From Pseudomonas putida (GTDB lineage: Bacteria > Pseudomonadota > Gammaproteobacteria > Pseudomonadales > Pseudomonadaceae), in NCBI RefSeq assembly GCF_001976065.1, contig NZ_MNAH01000009.1:120835-184834 (forward strand): 64,000 nucleotides of DNA. Reading direction: 5' to 3'. Numbering within the stretch: the stretch's first letter is position 1; each line of letters starts with the position of its first letter. A model generated the notes under the pieces. That model did no database searches. It had not been told where the DNA came from and worked only from the letters and a program-made list of their open reading frames with translations. The position numbers were made by a program, and so were the translations under genes. Shown here in pieces: positions 9,462 to 17,771 of the stretch.

Positions 9462-10295
9462 TTAACGATCGAACGCGTCCCACACGGGCGCAAAGTCCGG
9501 ACTGACTTGACGCTCGCGTTTGGACAAGCCCGCAATCAGCGCCCGATCCTGATCATCCAGGTTGACAGTGAACGCTGCCAGGTTGGCCAGTTGGTTGGCC
9601 TCGCTGCTGGCTTTGGGGATGGCGGCCACGTTCGGTTGATCCAGCAGCCACTTGAGTGCGACCTGGGTCGGCAATACCCCATGCTTGACGGCGATTTGCT
9701 GGATAGCCGGAATGTCCGAGACCTTGTTGCGTGCCAGCGGCGAATAAGCCGTCAGTGCCAGGTCGTGCCGGCGGGCGTAGTCCAGCAGCGCATTTTGTCC
9801 GAGCAGCACGTGGTACTCGACCTGAATGGCTGACAGTGGTGCGCCCAGTTCCTCGACGACTTTACGCAGCAGGGGCAGCGGAAAATTCGCCACGCCGATG
9901 TTGCGCGCCAACCCCTGTTCCTTGAATGACACCAGGGTTTCGATCGTCCTTGGCAAGTCCCAATCGGTGCTGGGCCAATGGATCATGAAGAGGTCGATGT
10001 AATCACTGTGCAAAGCCTTGAGGCTGCGGTCCATGGAATAGCGCATGGCGTCGGGTTGCAGCTGGTCCCACCAGACTTTGCTGGTGACGTGGATCTGTTC
10101 ACGGGGTGTATGACTGTTCACCAGTGCCTGACCGACAGCGTCCTCGTTGTTGTAGGCCGCCGCGGTATCGATGTGTCGATAACCCAGCGCCAAGGCTTGT
10201 TCCACGGCTCGGGTGCATGCTTCACCGAGCATTGGCCAGGTGCCGAGGCCGAGCTTGGGCATGTTCAAGCCCTGGGCATTAACGATGTGCTGCAT
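9462..10295 (-). CDS. Aldo/keto reductase (DkgB-like)
   Basis: 277 residues from an ATG at 10295 with a strong AAGGAG ribosome site. AKR tetrad residues are visible: Asp and Tyr in HIDTAAAYNNE, Lys in VTSKVWWD, His in FMIHWPSTDWD. The C-terminal IPKASSEANQLANL forms the NADPH-binding end. It resembles 2,5-diketo-gluconate/methylglyoxal reductases, reducing carbonyls of sugars or aldehydes in the cytoplasm. The start overlaps the end of the flavoprotein gene by 17 bases, so it belongs to the IclR-linked transcript and may act on the same pathway. Confidence 0.85.
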   Translation of the reverse strand: MQHIVNAQGLNMPKLGLGTWPMLGEACTRAVEQALALGYRHIDTAAAYNNEDAVGQALVNSHTPREQIHVTSKVWWDQLQPDAMRYSMDRSLKALHSDYIDLFMIHWPSTDWDLPRTIETLVSFKEQGLARNIGVANFPLPLLRKVVEELGAPLSAIQVEYHVLLGQNALLDYARRHDLALTAYSPLARNKVSDIPAIQQIAVKHGVLPTQVALKWLLDQPNVAAIPKASSEANQLANLAAFTVNLDDQDRALIAGLSKRERQVSPDFAPVWDAFDR

Positions 10296-12021
10296 GGTCG
10301 ATCTCCTTTTCATAAGCGGTGACGCCGGCGATATGGCGTGCGGCGATGTAGCCGAACGTCAGCGCCGGCCCAAGGTTGATGCCGCCGGCGGGGTAGTGGC
10401 CGCCCATGATGCTGGCCATGTCGCCTCCCGCCGCGTACAGGCCACTGATGGCCTGCCCTGAGTCGTCGAGGACTTGGGCATGGTGATTGACCTTGAGCCC
10501 GGCGAAGGTGCCAAAACAGCCCGGTTCGACTTTCACGGCATAGAACGGCCCCTGCTCAATCGGTGCGACGCAAGGATTGGGCTGGTGGAGAGCATCACCC
10601 TGTTTGCGGTTGTAGGGCGTTGAACCACGGCCGAACTGAGGATCCTGGCCGTTGCGAGCGTGTCGGTTGTAGTCCGCCACGGTGGTGCGCAAGCCGTTAG
10701 GGTCGATACCGCAGGCCTGTGCCAATTCCTCCAGGGTCTTGCCGGTTTTCAGGTAACCACTGCGGATAAAGGATGACAGCGGTACCGGAAACGGCCGGGA
10801 AATACCCAGGCCATATCGTCGCTGAAAGCCATGGCTGCAGATCAGCCAGGAGGCCACTTCTTCGTCGGGCGGGGCGCTGGCGACCATGGCCGTCACATAG
10901 TCGTAGTACCCGTTGGCTTCGTTGACGAAGCGCTGGCCGTTACTCAGCACGCCGATGATCCCCGGCTTGCCGCGTTCGATGATGTGCGGGAAGTGGCCGC
11001 TGCTGCCATCCTGGTAGGGCACGCGTGAAACGGGCGCCCAGGCGACAGGCGATGCCTGGTTGGTGTCGACTCGGGCCCCGACACTCTCGCCCAGCCGCAG
11101 ACCATCGCCGGACACGCCCAGGGGCGGAAGTGCCAGGTGTTCGTGTCCGGTCGGTGTGCGCGGGAACAGGGCCTTGCGTCGTTCGATGTCATTGGCGAAG
11201 CCGCCGGCCGCGAGCACCACCGCCCTGCGAGCCTTGATGCGAATCGAACCTTTGGCGGTGTGAACGACCGCGCCCTTTACCTGATTGTTCTCGCGCAGCA
11301 ACTCAGTGACCGGTGCCGACTCCCACAACAACACGCCAAGATCGTCGGCGGATTTCGCCAGGCGTGCCACCAGCGCCACGCCGTTGACCAGTTGCATCGC
11401 CCGACCATGCACGGCGAGGTCGAGCAAATGGCGAGTAAAGCGTTTTGTAACGTGCCAGGCTGCCGACCACGAGCGGGTCAGGTTGAGAAACGCGGTGAGG
11501 TCGGCGCCCGCCATGATCGGCATGCCCATGAAGGCTGTTTCGCGCATGGTTTTGCGCAAGCGCTTGAGCAGCCTGCCCACGTTGCGTGCGTCATAGGGGG
11601 CGGCGATCACTGAACGCCCACCCGTACCGGCGCCCGGCGTGTCGCCATGAATGTCGGCAATTGCGTTGCCGTCGGCGAATTGCAGCGAGGTGTGTTGTTC
11701 GAAGAACGCCACCATGCGAGGAGCGGCCTCAAGGAAGGCATCGATCATCGCCGGGTCATACCGATCACCCAATTCGTGTTTCAAGTAAGTGCGTGGTTGT
11801 TCAACGTCTTCGACGATGCCGGCCCGCCGGGCCAGGGGATTGCACGGTACCCATGCCCAGCCACCGGACCAGGCGGTGGCGCCGCCCAACACCGGGTCTT
11901 TTTCTACCACTATCACCTTCAGGCCATGCCATGCCGCTGTCACGGCGGTTGCCAGCCCGGCCGCGCCGGAGCCGACGATCAGTACATCACAGTCGATGTC
12001 GGGAAGGGCTTGGGCAGGCAT
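10279..12021 (-). CDS. FAD-dependent dehydrogenase, 3-ketosteroid dehydrogenase/fumarate reductase-like
   Basis: 580 residues of the FAD_binding_2 family. Dinucleotide motif VGSGAAGLATAV at about 15-26, then EKDPVLGGATAWSGG, and the C-terminal flavin motif GLYAAGGDMASIMGG followed by PAGGINLGPALTFGY. This arrangement is that of 3-ketosteroid-delta1-dehydrogenase-like enzymes, which remove hydrogen across a C-C bond next to a carbonyl. There is no signal peptide and no heme-binding domain. No steroid genes are nearby; the neighbours are polyol and quinate-type genes, so a cyclic ketone such as a dehydro-cyclitol is a more likely substrate (inference). It diverges from iclR across a perfect palindrome and overlaps the aldo/keto reductase gene by 17 bases. 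Confidence 0.8.
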   Translation of the reverse strand: MPAQALPDIDCDVLIVGSGAAGLATAVTAAWHGLKVIVVEKDPVLGGATAWSGGWAWVPCNPLARRAGIVEDVEQPRTYLKHELGDRYDPAMIDAFLEAAPRMVAFFEQHTSLQFADGNAIADIHGDTPGAGTGGRSVIAAPYDARNVGRLLKRLRKTMRETAFMGMPIMAGADLTAFLNLTRSWSAAWHVTKRFTRHLLDLAVHGRAMQLVNGVALVARLAKSADDLGVLLWESAPVTELLRENNQVKGAVVHTAKGSIRIKARRAVVLAAGGFANDIERRKALFPRTPTGHEHLALPPLGVSGDGLRLGESVGARVDTNQASPVAWAPVSRVPYQDGSSGHFPHIIERGKPGIIGVLSNGQRFVNEANGYYDYVTAMVASAPPDEEVASWLICSHGFQRRYGLGISRPFPVPLSSFIRSGYLKTGKTLEELAQACGIDPNGLRTTVADYNRHARNGQDPQFGRGSTPYNRKQGDALHQPNPCVAPIEQGPFYAVKVEPGCFGTFAGLKVNHHAQVLDDSGQAISGLYAAGGDMASIMGGHYPAGGINLGPALTFGYIAARHIAGVTAYEKEIDHAAHR

Positions 12022-12045
12022 GTGTGAACTCCGGTATTGGTTTTT

Positions 12046-12060
12046 TGGAATCTGATTCCA
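12046..12060. promoter_or_regulatory. Candidate IclR operator 1
   Basis: TGGAATC-T-GATTCCA is a perfect 7+1+7 palindrome centred 32 bases upstream of the flavoprotein start and between it and iclR. Its size and symmetry fit an IclR-family dimer site. A related copy lies at 13140-13154. Confidence 0.65.
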
Positions 12061-12194
12061 GAAAATATAAGAGTCCTGGTATGAGCCGGCAAGACGATAC
12101 CGATCAAAACGGGCGATTATCGGACGATCAGTTCCAGATTTCGCATTACTCAGGTTGTCTTCTAGAATCGAGCAAATTTTGCGTGGATACCCCC

Positions 12195-12971
12195 ATGGCC
12201 GGCAGTCAGATCGAACGTGTTTTCAGTGTGCTTGAAAGCCTCACCAGCGACCCTCGTGGCCTGCCGATGCAGGTGCTGGCGGAGCAATTGGGTATCCCCA
12301 AGAGTGCCACCCACCGCCTGCTTGCAGAGCTGATCCGGCTCGGCTATGTGCGGCAGAATCCGGAGAACTTGCGTTATCACTTGTCGACCCGCCTGGTGGC
12401 GATGGGTTTCCGTTATCTGTCGAGCAGCGGTGCCGATATCGTGCAGCCGGTGCTCGACCGGCTGGCGCAGGAAACCGGCGAACTGGTGCGCCTGGGGGTC
12501 ATTGAAGGCGAGCGCCAGACCTGGATCGCCAAGTCCCAGGGAGCTCGTTCCGGCCTGCGTTACGACCCGGACATGGGCCGTGATGCGCCGCTGTTCTACA
12601 CCGCCTCGGGGCATGCCTGGCTGGCCAGCATGAGCGATGCCGAAGCCTTGTCGCTAGTGGAACGCCAGGCGGCGGACCGGCCATTGGAGCTGGGCCCGAA
12701 TGCCCCGAGGTCCAATATTGAACTGCTGGAACGCCTGCGCCTGGCGCGGGAGCAGGGCTATGCCTGTGTCGAGGAAAGTTCGGCGGTGGGCACCTCGGCG
12801 ATTGCTGCGGTGGTGCGCCATCCCGGTGATGGCCGGGTGATCGGCGTGCTCAGCATCGCCGGGCCGAGTGCGCGGATGCCGGGGGCGCGGTTGCATGAAC
12901 TGGCGCCGTTACTGTTGGCGTTTACCGATGAGTTGTCGGCGGCGAGTCTGGCGTCGGAGTTATTCTCCTAA
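12195..12971 (+). CDS. IclR family transcriptional regulator
   Basis: 258 residues. Winged helix at about 5-65 (QIERVFSVLESL ... LAEQLGIPKSATHRLLAEL) followed by the IclR effector-binding domain, with HAWLASMSDAEALSLV and VEESSAVGTSAIAAVVRHP. The ATG at 12195 is chosen because IclR proteins begin only a few residues before the first helix; an in-frame ATG at 12081 would add 38 unrelated residues. IclR proteins usually control catabolic genes and bind a pathway intermediate. It diverges from the flavoprotein gene and is followed, after a REP pair, by the Gfo/Idh operon, which carries a related operator. Confidence 0.9.
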   Translation: MAGSQIERVFSVLESLTSDPRGLPMQVLAEQLGIPKSATHRLLAELIRLGYVRQNPENLRYHLSTRLVAMGFRYLSSSGADIVQPVLDRLAQETGELVRLGVIEGERQTWIAKSQGARSGLRYDPDMGRDAPLFYTASGHAWLASMSDAEALSLVERQAADRPLELGPNAPRSNIELLERLRLAREQGYACVEESSAVGTSAIAAVVRHPGDGRVIGVLSIAGPSARMPGARLHELAPLLLAFTDELSAASLASELFS

Positions 12972-12979
12972 ATCCCATG

Positions 12980-13066
12980 TGGGAGTGGGCTTGCTCGCGA
13001 AGAGGGCGTGTCAGTCGACATCGAAATTGCATGACACACCGCTTTCGCGAGCAAGCCCGCTCCCAC
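12980..13066. repeat. REP pair between iclR and the Gfo/Idh operon
   Basis: Arms at 12980-13003 and 13042-13066 are inverted copies of the genome's common REP core (GCTTGCTCGCGAA / TTCGCGAGCAAGC). The loop contains a further inverted GTGTCA/TGACAC pair, so the whole element can fold into one long hairpin. It separates iclR transcription from the operon. Confidence 0.88.
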
Positions 13067-13139
13067 CTATCAGTTGGTGGTGAGCTTGCTAAAGCTGTGC
13101 GCTGTTCGAACACTTTCAATGCGCGTCTGTGTAAGAATC

Positions 13140-13154
13140 TGGAACCAGGTTCTA
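13140..13154. promoter_or_regulatory. Candidate IclR operator 2
   Basis: TGGAACC-A-GGTTCTA matches operator 1 at 11 of 15 positions and is itself a palindrome with one mismatch. It lies 48 bases before the Gfo/Idh start, the expected place for a regulator of this promoter. Confidence 0.55.
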
Positions 13155-13175
13155 AATTGTTGAAATTCACCTTCC

Positions 13176-13183
13176 AACAATAA
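13176..13183 (+). promoter_or_regulatory. Candidate Hfq/Crc catabolite-activity motif, Gfo/Idh operon
   Basis: AACAATAA fits the AAnAAnAA motif bound by Hfq with Crc in pseudomonads. It lies just before the GAGG ribosome site of the TTG-started gene, the position at which such binding blocks translation. Confidence 0.5.
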
Positions 13184-13201
13184 CCACAAGAGGACCGCAC
13201 C

Positions 13202-14257
13202 TTGAGTTCACCACTGCGTATAGCCCTGATCGGTGCTGGCATCATGGGCCAGCAGCACTACCAGCATCTGAAAACCCTGACTGAAGCGACCTTGTGCGCT
13301 GTGGCCGACCCCGGTCCGCAAGCGCCGAGCCTCGCCAAGGAATGGGGCGTGGGATATTTCGCCGATCATCGTCAGATGCTGGATCAGGCGAAGCCAGAGG
13401 CCGTCATTATCGCCAACCCCAATGCGCTGCATGTAAGCACTGCGCTCGATTGCCTGGCTGCCGGTGTGCCTGTGTTGCTGGAAAAGCCGGTGGGTGTGCA
13501 CCTGGATGAGGCCCGTGAGCTGGTGGCTGCCTCGAAGTCGAGCGGCGTCGCGGTGTTGGTCGGTCATCATCGACGCCACAACCCGTTGATCGCCCGCGCC
13601 CATGAGCGGGTCCACAGCGGCGCGTTGGGCCGGTTGAGCACCGTCACTGCGCTCTGGCAGCTGCGCAAACCCGATAGTTATTTCGAAACGGCCTGGCGCC
13701 GCGAGCCCGGTGCGGGCATGTTGTTGACCAACCTGATCCACGACCTCGACCTGCTCCGTCATCTGTGCGGTGAAGTCCGCCAGGTGCAGGCCATCACCAG
13801 CAATGCCGTGCGCGGGTTTGCCAACGAGGATTGCGCGGCCGTGTTGCTGCAATTCGACAATGGTGCGCTGGGCAGTCTGACCGGGTCCGATGCGGTGGCG
13901 GCACCCTGGAGTTGGGAACTGGGCTCCGGGGAGAACCCGGTGTATCCACGCCAGGCCGACCAACCGTGCTATTTGCTGGCGGGAACCGCCGGGGCGCTCA
14001 GCATCCCGCAGCTCAAGCACTGGCACTACACGCAAGCGGACGGCGGATGGCATCAACCGCTGGCGGTGACCAACGAACCGTTCAGTGACGAACCCGCGCT
14101 GCGCTTGCAGTTGCAGCACTTCGTGCGCGTTGCGCGCGGGGAGGTCGAACCGCTGGTGAGCGCCGCCGATGCAGCGCGCACCCTGGCGCTGGTCGAGGCG
14201 ATTCGCCAGGCCGCTGAAACCGGTCGCGCCTGCGCACCGGCCTTGATCGAGGATTGA
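13202..14257 (+). CDS. Gfo/Idh/MocA family oxidoreductase
   Basis: 351 residues from a TTG start (AGAGG seven bases upstream). Rossmann motif ALIGAGIMGQQHYQHL at the N-terminus, the family motif LEKPVGVHLDEA at about 97-108 containing the EKP lysine, and a C-terminal domain with NLIHDLDLLRHLCGE, whose His and Asp are in the usual active-site position. These enzymes oxidise or reduce hydroxyls on inositols, sugars or cyclitols with NAD(P). The next gene follows two bases after its stop, so it is the first gene of a dehydrogenase/TIM-barrel/transporter operon. Confidence 0.87.
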   Translation: MSSPLRIALIGAGIMGQQHYQHLKTLTEATLCAVADPGPQAPSLAKEWGVGYFADHRQMLDQAKPEAVIIANPNALHVSTALDCLAAGVPVLLEKPVGVHLDEARELVAASKSSGVAVLVGHHRRHNPLIARAHERVHSGALGRLSTVTALWQLRKPDSYFETAWRREPGAGMLLTNLIHDLDLLRHLCGEVRQVQAITSNAVRGFANEDCAAVLLQFDNGALGSLTGSDAVAAPWSWELGSGENPVYPRQADQPCYLLAGTAGALSIPQLKHWHYTQADGGWHQPLAVTNEPFSDEPALRLQLQHFVRVARGEVEPLVSAADAARTLALVEAIRQAAETGRACAPALIED

Positions 14258-14259
14258 GC

Positions 14260-15078
14260 ATGAGTGAACGAATCTTTTCCCTGGCCAGTCTGACAGTGCT
14301 GGAATTGTCACCGCCGGACATGGTCGAGGTCGCTGCGCGGGCCGGTTACAGTCATGTCGGTTTGCGCCTGATACCAGCGACGCCGCAGGAGCACCATTTC
14401 GCGCTGGTGGCGGATGCCGATTTGCGGCGCCAGACCCTGGAGCGCCTGCGTGATACCGGCATACGTGTCCTGGATGTTGAAATCCTGCGGCTGAAACCGG
14501 ACACCGTGGTTGCCGAATTCGAGCACGTGCTGGCAGTGGGAGCCGAGTTCGGTGCCAGTGAATTGCTGGTGGCCGGCAACGATCCTGACGAGCAGCGGCT
14601 GACGGAAAACTTCGCCAGGCTGTGTGATCTGGCGGCGCCATACGGGCTACACCCGCACCTGGAGTTCATGCCCTGGACCGACGCACGCGATCTGCAGCAA
14701 GCGGTGCGCATCGTTGAACGGGCAGAGCGTGCAAACGCGGCGGTGCTGGTCGACGCTTTTCACTTCGATCGCTCCGGCTCGCGGCTGGAAGATCTGGCCA
14801 GGGTCGACCCCTCGCGGTTACGGTATGCGCAGTTGTGCGACGTGGCGGGGGCCAGGCCTGCAGACATGGCAGAGATCTTGCGGCAGGCGCGTAATGAGCG
14901 GCGTTTTCCCGGCGATGGTGATTGTGATCTGCCGGGGCTGTTGCAATGTTTGCCGGCTAACATTCCATTGAGCCTGGAAATTCCCACCGTGCAACTGCTG
15001 GAGCAGGGCGTGAGTGGGCTGGATCGGGCGCAGATGGCATTGAGCAAAACCCGTGAATTGCTGGCGCGGCTGACATAG
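14260..15078 (+). CDS. Sugar phosphate isomerase/epimerase-type TIM barrel
   Basis: 272 residues, xylose-isomerase-like AP_endonuc_2 fold. The four metal ligands are visible as Glu in HLEFMPW, Asp in LVDAFHFDRSG, Gln in YAQLCDV and Glu in LSLEIPT. The D-x-FH element and the ligand order match those of the QuiC dehydratase domain encoded 4 kb away (LLDSFH, FFVQMAD, LSLEI), although overall similarity is low. Such folds isomerise, epimerise or dehydrate sugars and cyclitol ketones (IolE-type). It lies two bases after the Gfo/Idh gene; the pair resembles the dehydrogenase plus dehydratase step of inositol catabolism. Confidence 0.82.
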   Translation: MSERIFSLASLTVLELSPPDMVEVAARAGYSHVGLRLIPATPQEHHFALVADADLRRQTLERLRDTGIRVLDVEILRLKPDTVVAEFEHVLAVGAEFGASELLVAGNDPDEQRLTENFARLCDLAAPYGLHPHLEFMPWTDARDLQQAVRIVERAERANAAVLVDAFHFDRSGSRLEDLARVDPSRLRYAQLCDVAGARPADMAEILRQARNERRFPGDGDCDLPGLLQCLPANIPLSLEIPTVQLLEQGVSGLDRAQMALSKTRELLARLT

Positions 15079-15114
15079 GTCCCGCAAGGCTTTTGACTAT
15101 GAGAAAGGAACCCC

Positions 15115-15993
15115 ATGACCGTCAGCACTCCGCTTTCCGGCGTCAATCAGCCCTTCAAAGGGATCCTGCTGATCGTTGTCGCAACCTTCCTGTTTTCCAG
15201 CCATGACGCCCTGTCGAAGTACCTTTCCGGGTTCTATCCGATTGTCATGGTGGTCTGGGCGCGTTATGTGGTGCACACCCTGCTCATGGCCGGGATATTC
15301 CTGCCGCAGTCCGGGCTGCGGGTGCTGCGTACCAAGCGGCCGTTGCTGCAACTGATTCGCGCCTTGTGCCTGCTGGGCACCAGCCTGTTTTTTACCACGG
15401 GTCTGATGTACATCCCGCTGGCGGAGGCGACGTCGGTGAACTTCCTGGCGCCGGTGCTGGTAACCGCGCTGTCGGTACCGTTGCTGGGGGAGAAAGTCAC
15501 CCGTGGCCAATGGCTGGCGGTGATTTGCGGTTTTATCGGGGTGCTGATCATCGTTCACCCCGGGGGGGATTTGTTCACCCCGGCGGTGTTGCTGCCGCTG
15601 TGCTCGGCGTTGTTTTTCTGCTTCTACCAACTGCTGACCCGCAAGCTCAGTGAGATCGACAGCCCGACCACCAGCAACTTCTTCGCCGGGCTGTGCAACA
15701 CCCTGGTCATGAGTGCGCTGGTGCCATTCTTCTGGCAGGTGCCGACCTTGCTGCATGGCGCAATGATGCTGGCGCTGGGCGCCTGCGGGATGACGGCGCA
15801 CCTGTTTCTGACCCAGGCCTTCCGCCATGCGGCGCCAGCCTTGCTGGCGCCTTTCAGTTATTGCCAGATTGTGTTTGCGGGTCTACTGGGCTGGTTGCTG
15901 TTTTCCCACACGCCGACCCTGACCACCGTCGTCGGGATCGCCGTGATTTGCTGCAGTGGCCTGGCGGCGGCATGGCAACAAAGCCGGCGCTGA
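15115..15993 (+). CDS. DMT/EamA family transporter
   Basis: 292 residues with two EamA repeats and about ten membrane helices (opening GILLIVVATFLFSSHDALSKY; the second repeat starts near ALFFCFYQLLTRKL). A good ribosome site (AAAGGAA) precedes the ATG. It lies 36 bases after the TIM-barrel gene and is likely in the same operon, so it may import or export the pathway substrate or a product. Direction and ligand are unknown. Confidence 0.87.
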   Translation: MTVSTPLSGVNQPFKGILLIVVATFLFSSHDALSKYLSGFYPIVMVVWARYVVHTLLMAGIFLPQSGLRVLRTKRPLLQLIRALCLLGTSLFFTTGLMYIPLAEATSVNFLAPVLVTALSVPLLGEKVTRGQWLAVICGFIGVLIIVHPGGDLFTPAVLLPLCSALFFCFYQLLTRKLSEIDSPTTSNFFAGLCNTLVMSALVPFFWQVPTLLHGAMMLALGACGMTAHLFLTQAFRHAAPALLAPFSYCQIVFAGLLGWLLFSHTPTLTTVVGIAVICCSGLAAAWQQSRR

Positions 15994-15999
15994 AGTCAC

Positions 16000-16280
16000 T
16001 CAGAACCTGAAACGCAGCACCAGGTTTTGCCAGTGCAATCCCGGGCTGTTCGGCAATCGACAGGGTTTGGGCGACGCGCTGACTGTTGACATGCATCGCC
16101 AGCACCACACTCTCGGTATCGCCCTGGACGCGGCCGATCATCTGTTCAATTTCCCGGGTCGATCGCGGCATTGAGCGCCAGCAGGTTGGTCAGCTCGGCG
16201 ATGGCGAATCACGTCCAGCACCTTGCCGATTTCCCGGTATTGCTCGGCCAGGGTTTTTGCACCTGTTGCAGGGACGTGCC
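16000..16280 (-). pseudogene. Remnant of a methyl-accepting chemotaxis protein gene
   Basis: Read on the minus strand in three different frames, pieces of the chemoreceptor signalling domain follow each other: REIGKVLDVIR, then AELTNLLALNAAI, then TREIEQMIGRVQGDTESVV and SQRVAQTLSIAEQPG. In an intact receptor about 25-30 residues (AARAGE...RNLA) stand between the second and third pieces; they are missing here, and a frame change follows LDVIR. The ligand-binding part and start are absent. It is therefore a decayed receptor, possibly once specific for the aromatic or cyclitol acids handled by the neighbours. Confidence 0.78.
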
Positions 16281-16390
16281 GGCATCGGCGCTCATGGCCT
16301 GCATCGGCGGCGATGCTCAGGTGACCTGGCGACATGGTGGGACCTCCTTGGCAATGAGCGAACATTCACGGATTCATGAAACGCAGGCAC

Positions 16391-16424
16391 AAAAAAGCGC
16401 AGGCCCGTAAACCGGACCTGCGCC
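16391..16424 (-). terminator. Rho-independent terminator after the MFS gene
   Basis: GCGCAGG (16397-16403) pairs with CCTGCGC (16417-16423), extended by CCG/CGG, and is followed by six T on the minus strand. It stands ten bases past the MFS stop. Confidence 0.8.
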
Positions 16425-16433
16425 GAGGGAACA

Positions 16434-17771
16434 TCAGTCTTCTACTTTCGGAATCTTGCGCGGTGCCATGAAGTACATCCAGATCAGCGCGATGAAGTAC
16501 ATCGCCGGGATCAGGGTGAACAGCACGGTGTAGTTGTTATTGGTAACGGTCAGGATGTGGCCGACCAACTGGGTCATGAACATCCCGCCGATCGCCGCAC
16601 ACATGCCGCCGAAGCCAAACACCGTACTCATCATGTACTTGGGCGTGTAGTCCATCACCAGGCTCCAGATGTTCGCGGTCCAGGCCTGGTGTGCACCAAT
16701 GGCCAGGGAAATGGCGGCCACCGCGACCCACAGGTTGCTGGAGCCGGCTGCCATGATCACGCCGATGATGCAGCAGGCGAACAGGAACATGGACATCAGG
16801 CGCGCCTTGATCGGGTTGACGCCGCGGCCAATCAGGAACGAGGACAGGATCCCGCCACCGACACTGCCGAAGTCGGCGGTGAGGTAGATGATGATCAGCG
16901 GGATACCCATCTGGGTCACGTTGATGCCCAGGTTGTACTGCTGATTGAGGAACGGAGGCAGCCAGTACAGGTAGAACCAGAACACCGGTGCTGTGATCGA
17001 GTAGGCGAGGGCGAAGGCCCATGTGCCGCGCATGCGCAGGATTTTCGAGAAGGGTACGCGGGCTTGTTCCGGCTCCACTTCGTTCTGGATGTAGTCCAGT
17101 TCCGACTGTTTGACGCGTGGGTGATCTTCCGGGTTGAAGTATTTCAGGCCCCAGAACACCAACCAGATCCCGCCCAGTGCCGCCATGCACAGGAACGCCG
17201 CCTGCCAGCCCCACACATGGAGAATCAGCGGCAGCAGCATCGGCGTGAACATCGCGCCGACGTTGGTCCCGGCGTTGAAGATACCGGTGGCCACGGCACG
17301 CTCGCCGGCCGGGAACCACAGGCGGGTGGTTTTCACACAGGCCGGGTAGTTGGCGGCCTCGGTCAGGCCGAGAATGAAGCGGCAGACCATGAAGCCGACC
17401 GCCGACGTGGCCAGGCCGTGGGCGCCGGTCGCCAGGCTCCAGAGCAGAACGGCGCAGAAGAACACGCGCTTGACGCCGACCCGGTCGATCAGGCGGCCTT
17501 GCAGCACGAAACCGATGGCGTAGCCGACCTGGAACCAGAAGTTGATGTTGGCGTAGTCCATCGCCGTCCAGCTCATTTCCTTGGCCAGGATGGGCTGCAT
17601 GACGCCGAGGGCGGCGCGGTCGATGTAGTTCAGGGTGGTGGCGAAAAACACCAGCGCCAGCATGCCCCAACGGGTTTTGCCGACAGCCATGGCGCCGCGG
17701 ATCTTGTCGCCGATGCCGCCAGTGGCAGCGCTCATGGCCGGAGCCATGCGTGAGCTATGTGTAGGATTCAT
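16434..17771 (-). CDS. MFS transporter, anion:cation symporter family
   Basis: 445 residues from the ATG at 17771; an ATG at 17780 and a TTG at 17798 are alternative starts. Twelve-helix major facilitator with the opening LNYIDRAALGVMQPIL and GRLIDRVGVKRVF that characterise the hexuronate/aromatic-acid/tartrate symporter (ACS) group, and GLTEAANYPACVKTTRLWFP. It lies divergent from quiC across a 577-base region that holds the shared quinate-cluster operator, so uptake of quinate, shikimate or a related acid is the reasonable guess. Substrate is not proven by sequence. Confidence 0.83.
   Translation of the reverse strand: MNPTHSSRMAPAMSAATGGIGDKIRGAMAVGKTRWGMLALVFFATTLNYIDRAALGVMQPILAKEMSWTAMDYANINFWFQVGYAIGFVLQGRLIDRVGVKRVFFCAVLLWSLATGAHGLATSAVGFMVCRFILGLTEAANYPACVKTTRLWFPAGERAVATGIFNAGTNVGAMFTPMLLPLILHVWGWQAAFLCMAALGGIWLVFWGLKYFNPEDHPRVKQSELDYIQNEVEPEQARVPFSKILRMRGTWAFALAYSITAPVFWFYLYWLPPFLNQQYNLGINVTQMGIPLIIIYLTADFGSVGGGILSSFLIGRGVNPIKARLMSMFLFACCIIGVIMAAGSSNLWVAVAAISLAIGAHQAWTANIWSLVMDYTPKYMMSTVFGFGGMCAAIGGMFMTQLVGHILTVTNNNYTVLFTLIPAMYFIALIWMYFMAPRKIPKVED

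Noticed and set aside
12081..12194. Longer iclR start at 12081
   Set aside because: Adds 38 residues without similarity to IclR proteins; the 12195 ATG places the first helix as usual.
16557..17753. Plus-strand frame of 398 codons opposite the MFS gene
   Set aside because: Composition (His, Asp, Gln, Arg rich) is that of the reverse complement of membrane helices; no domain.
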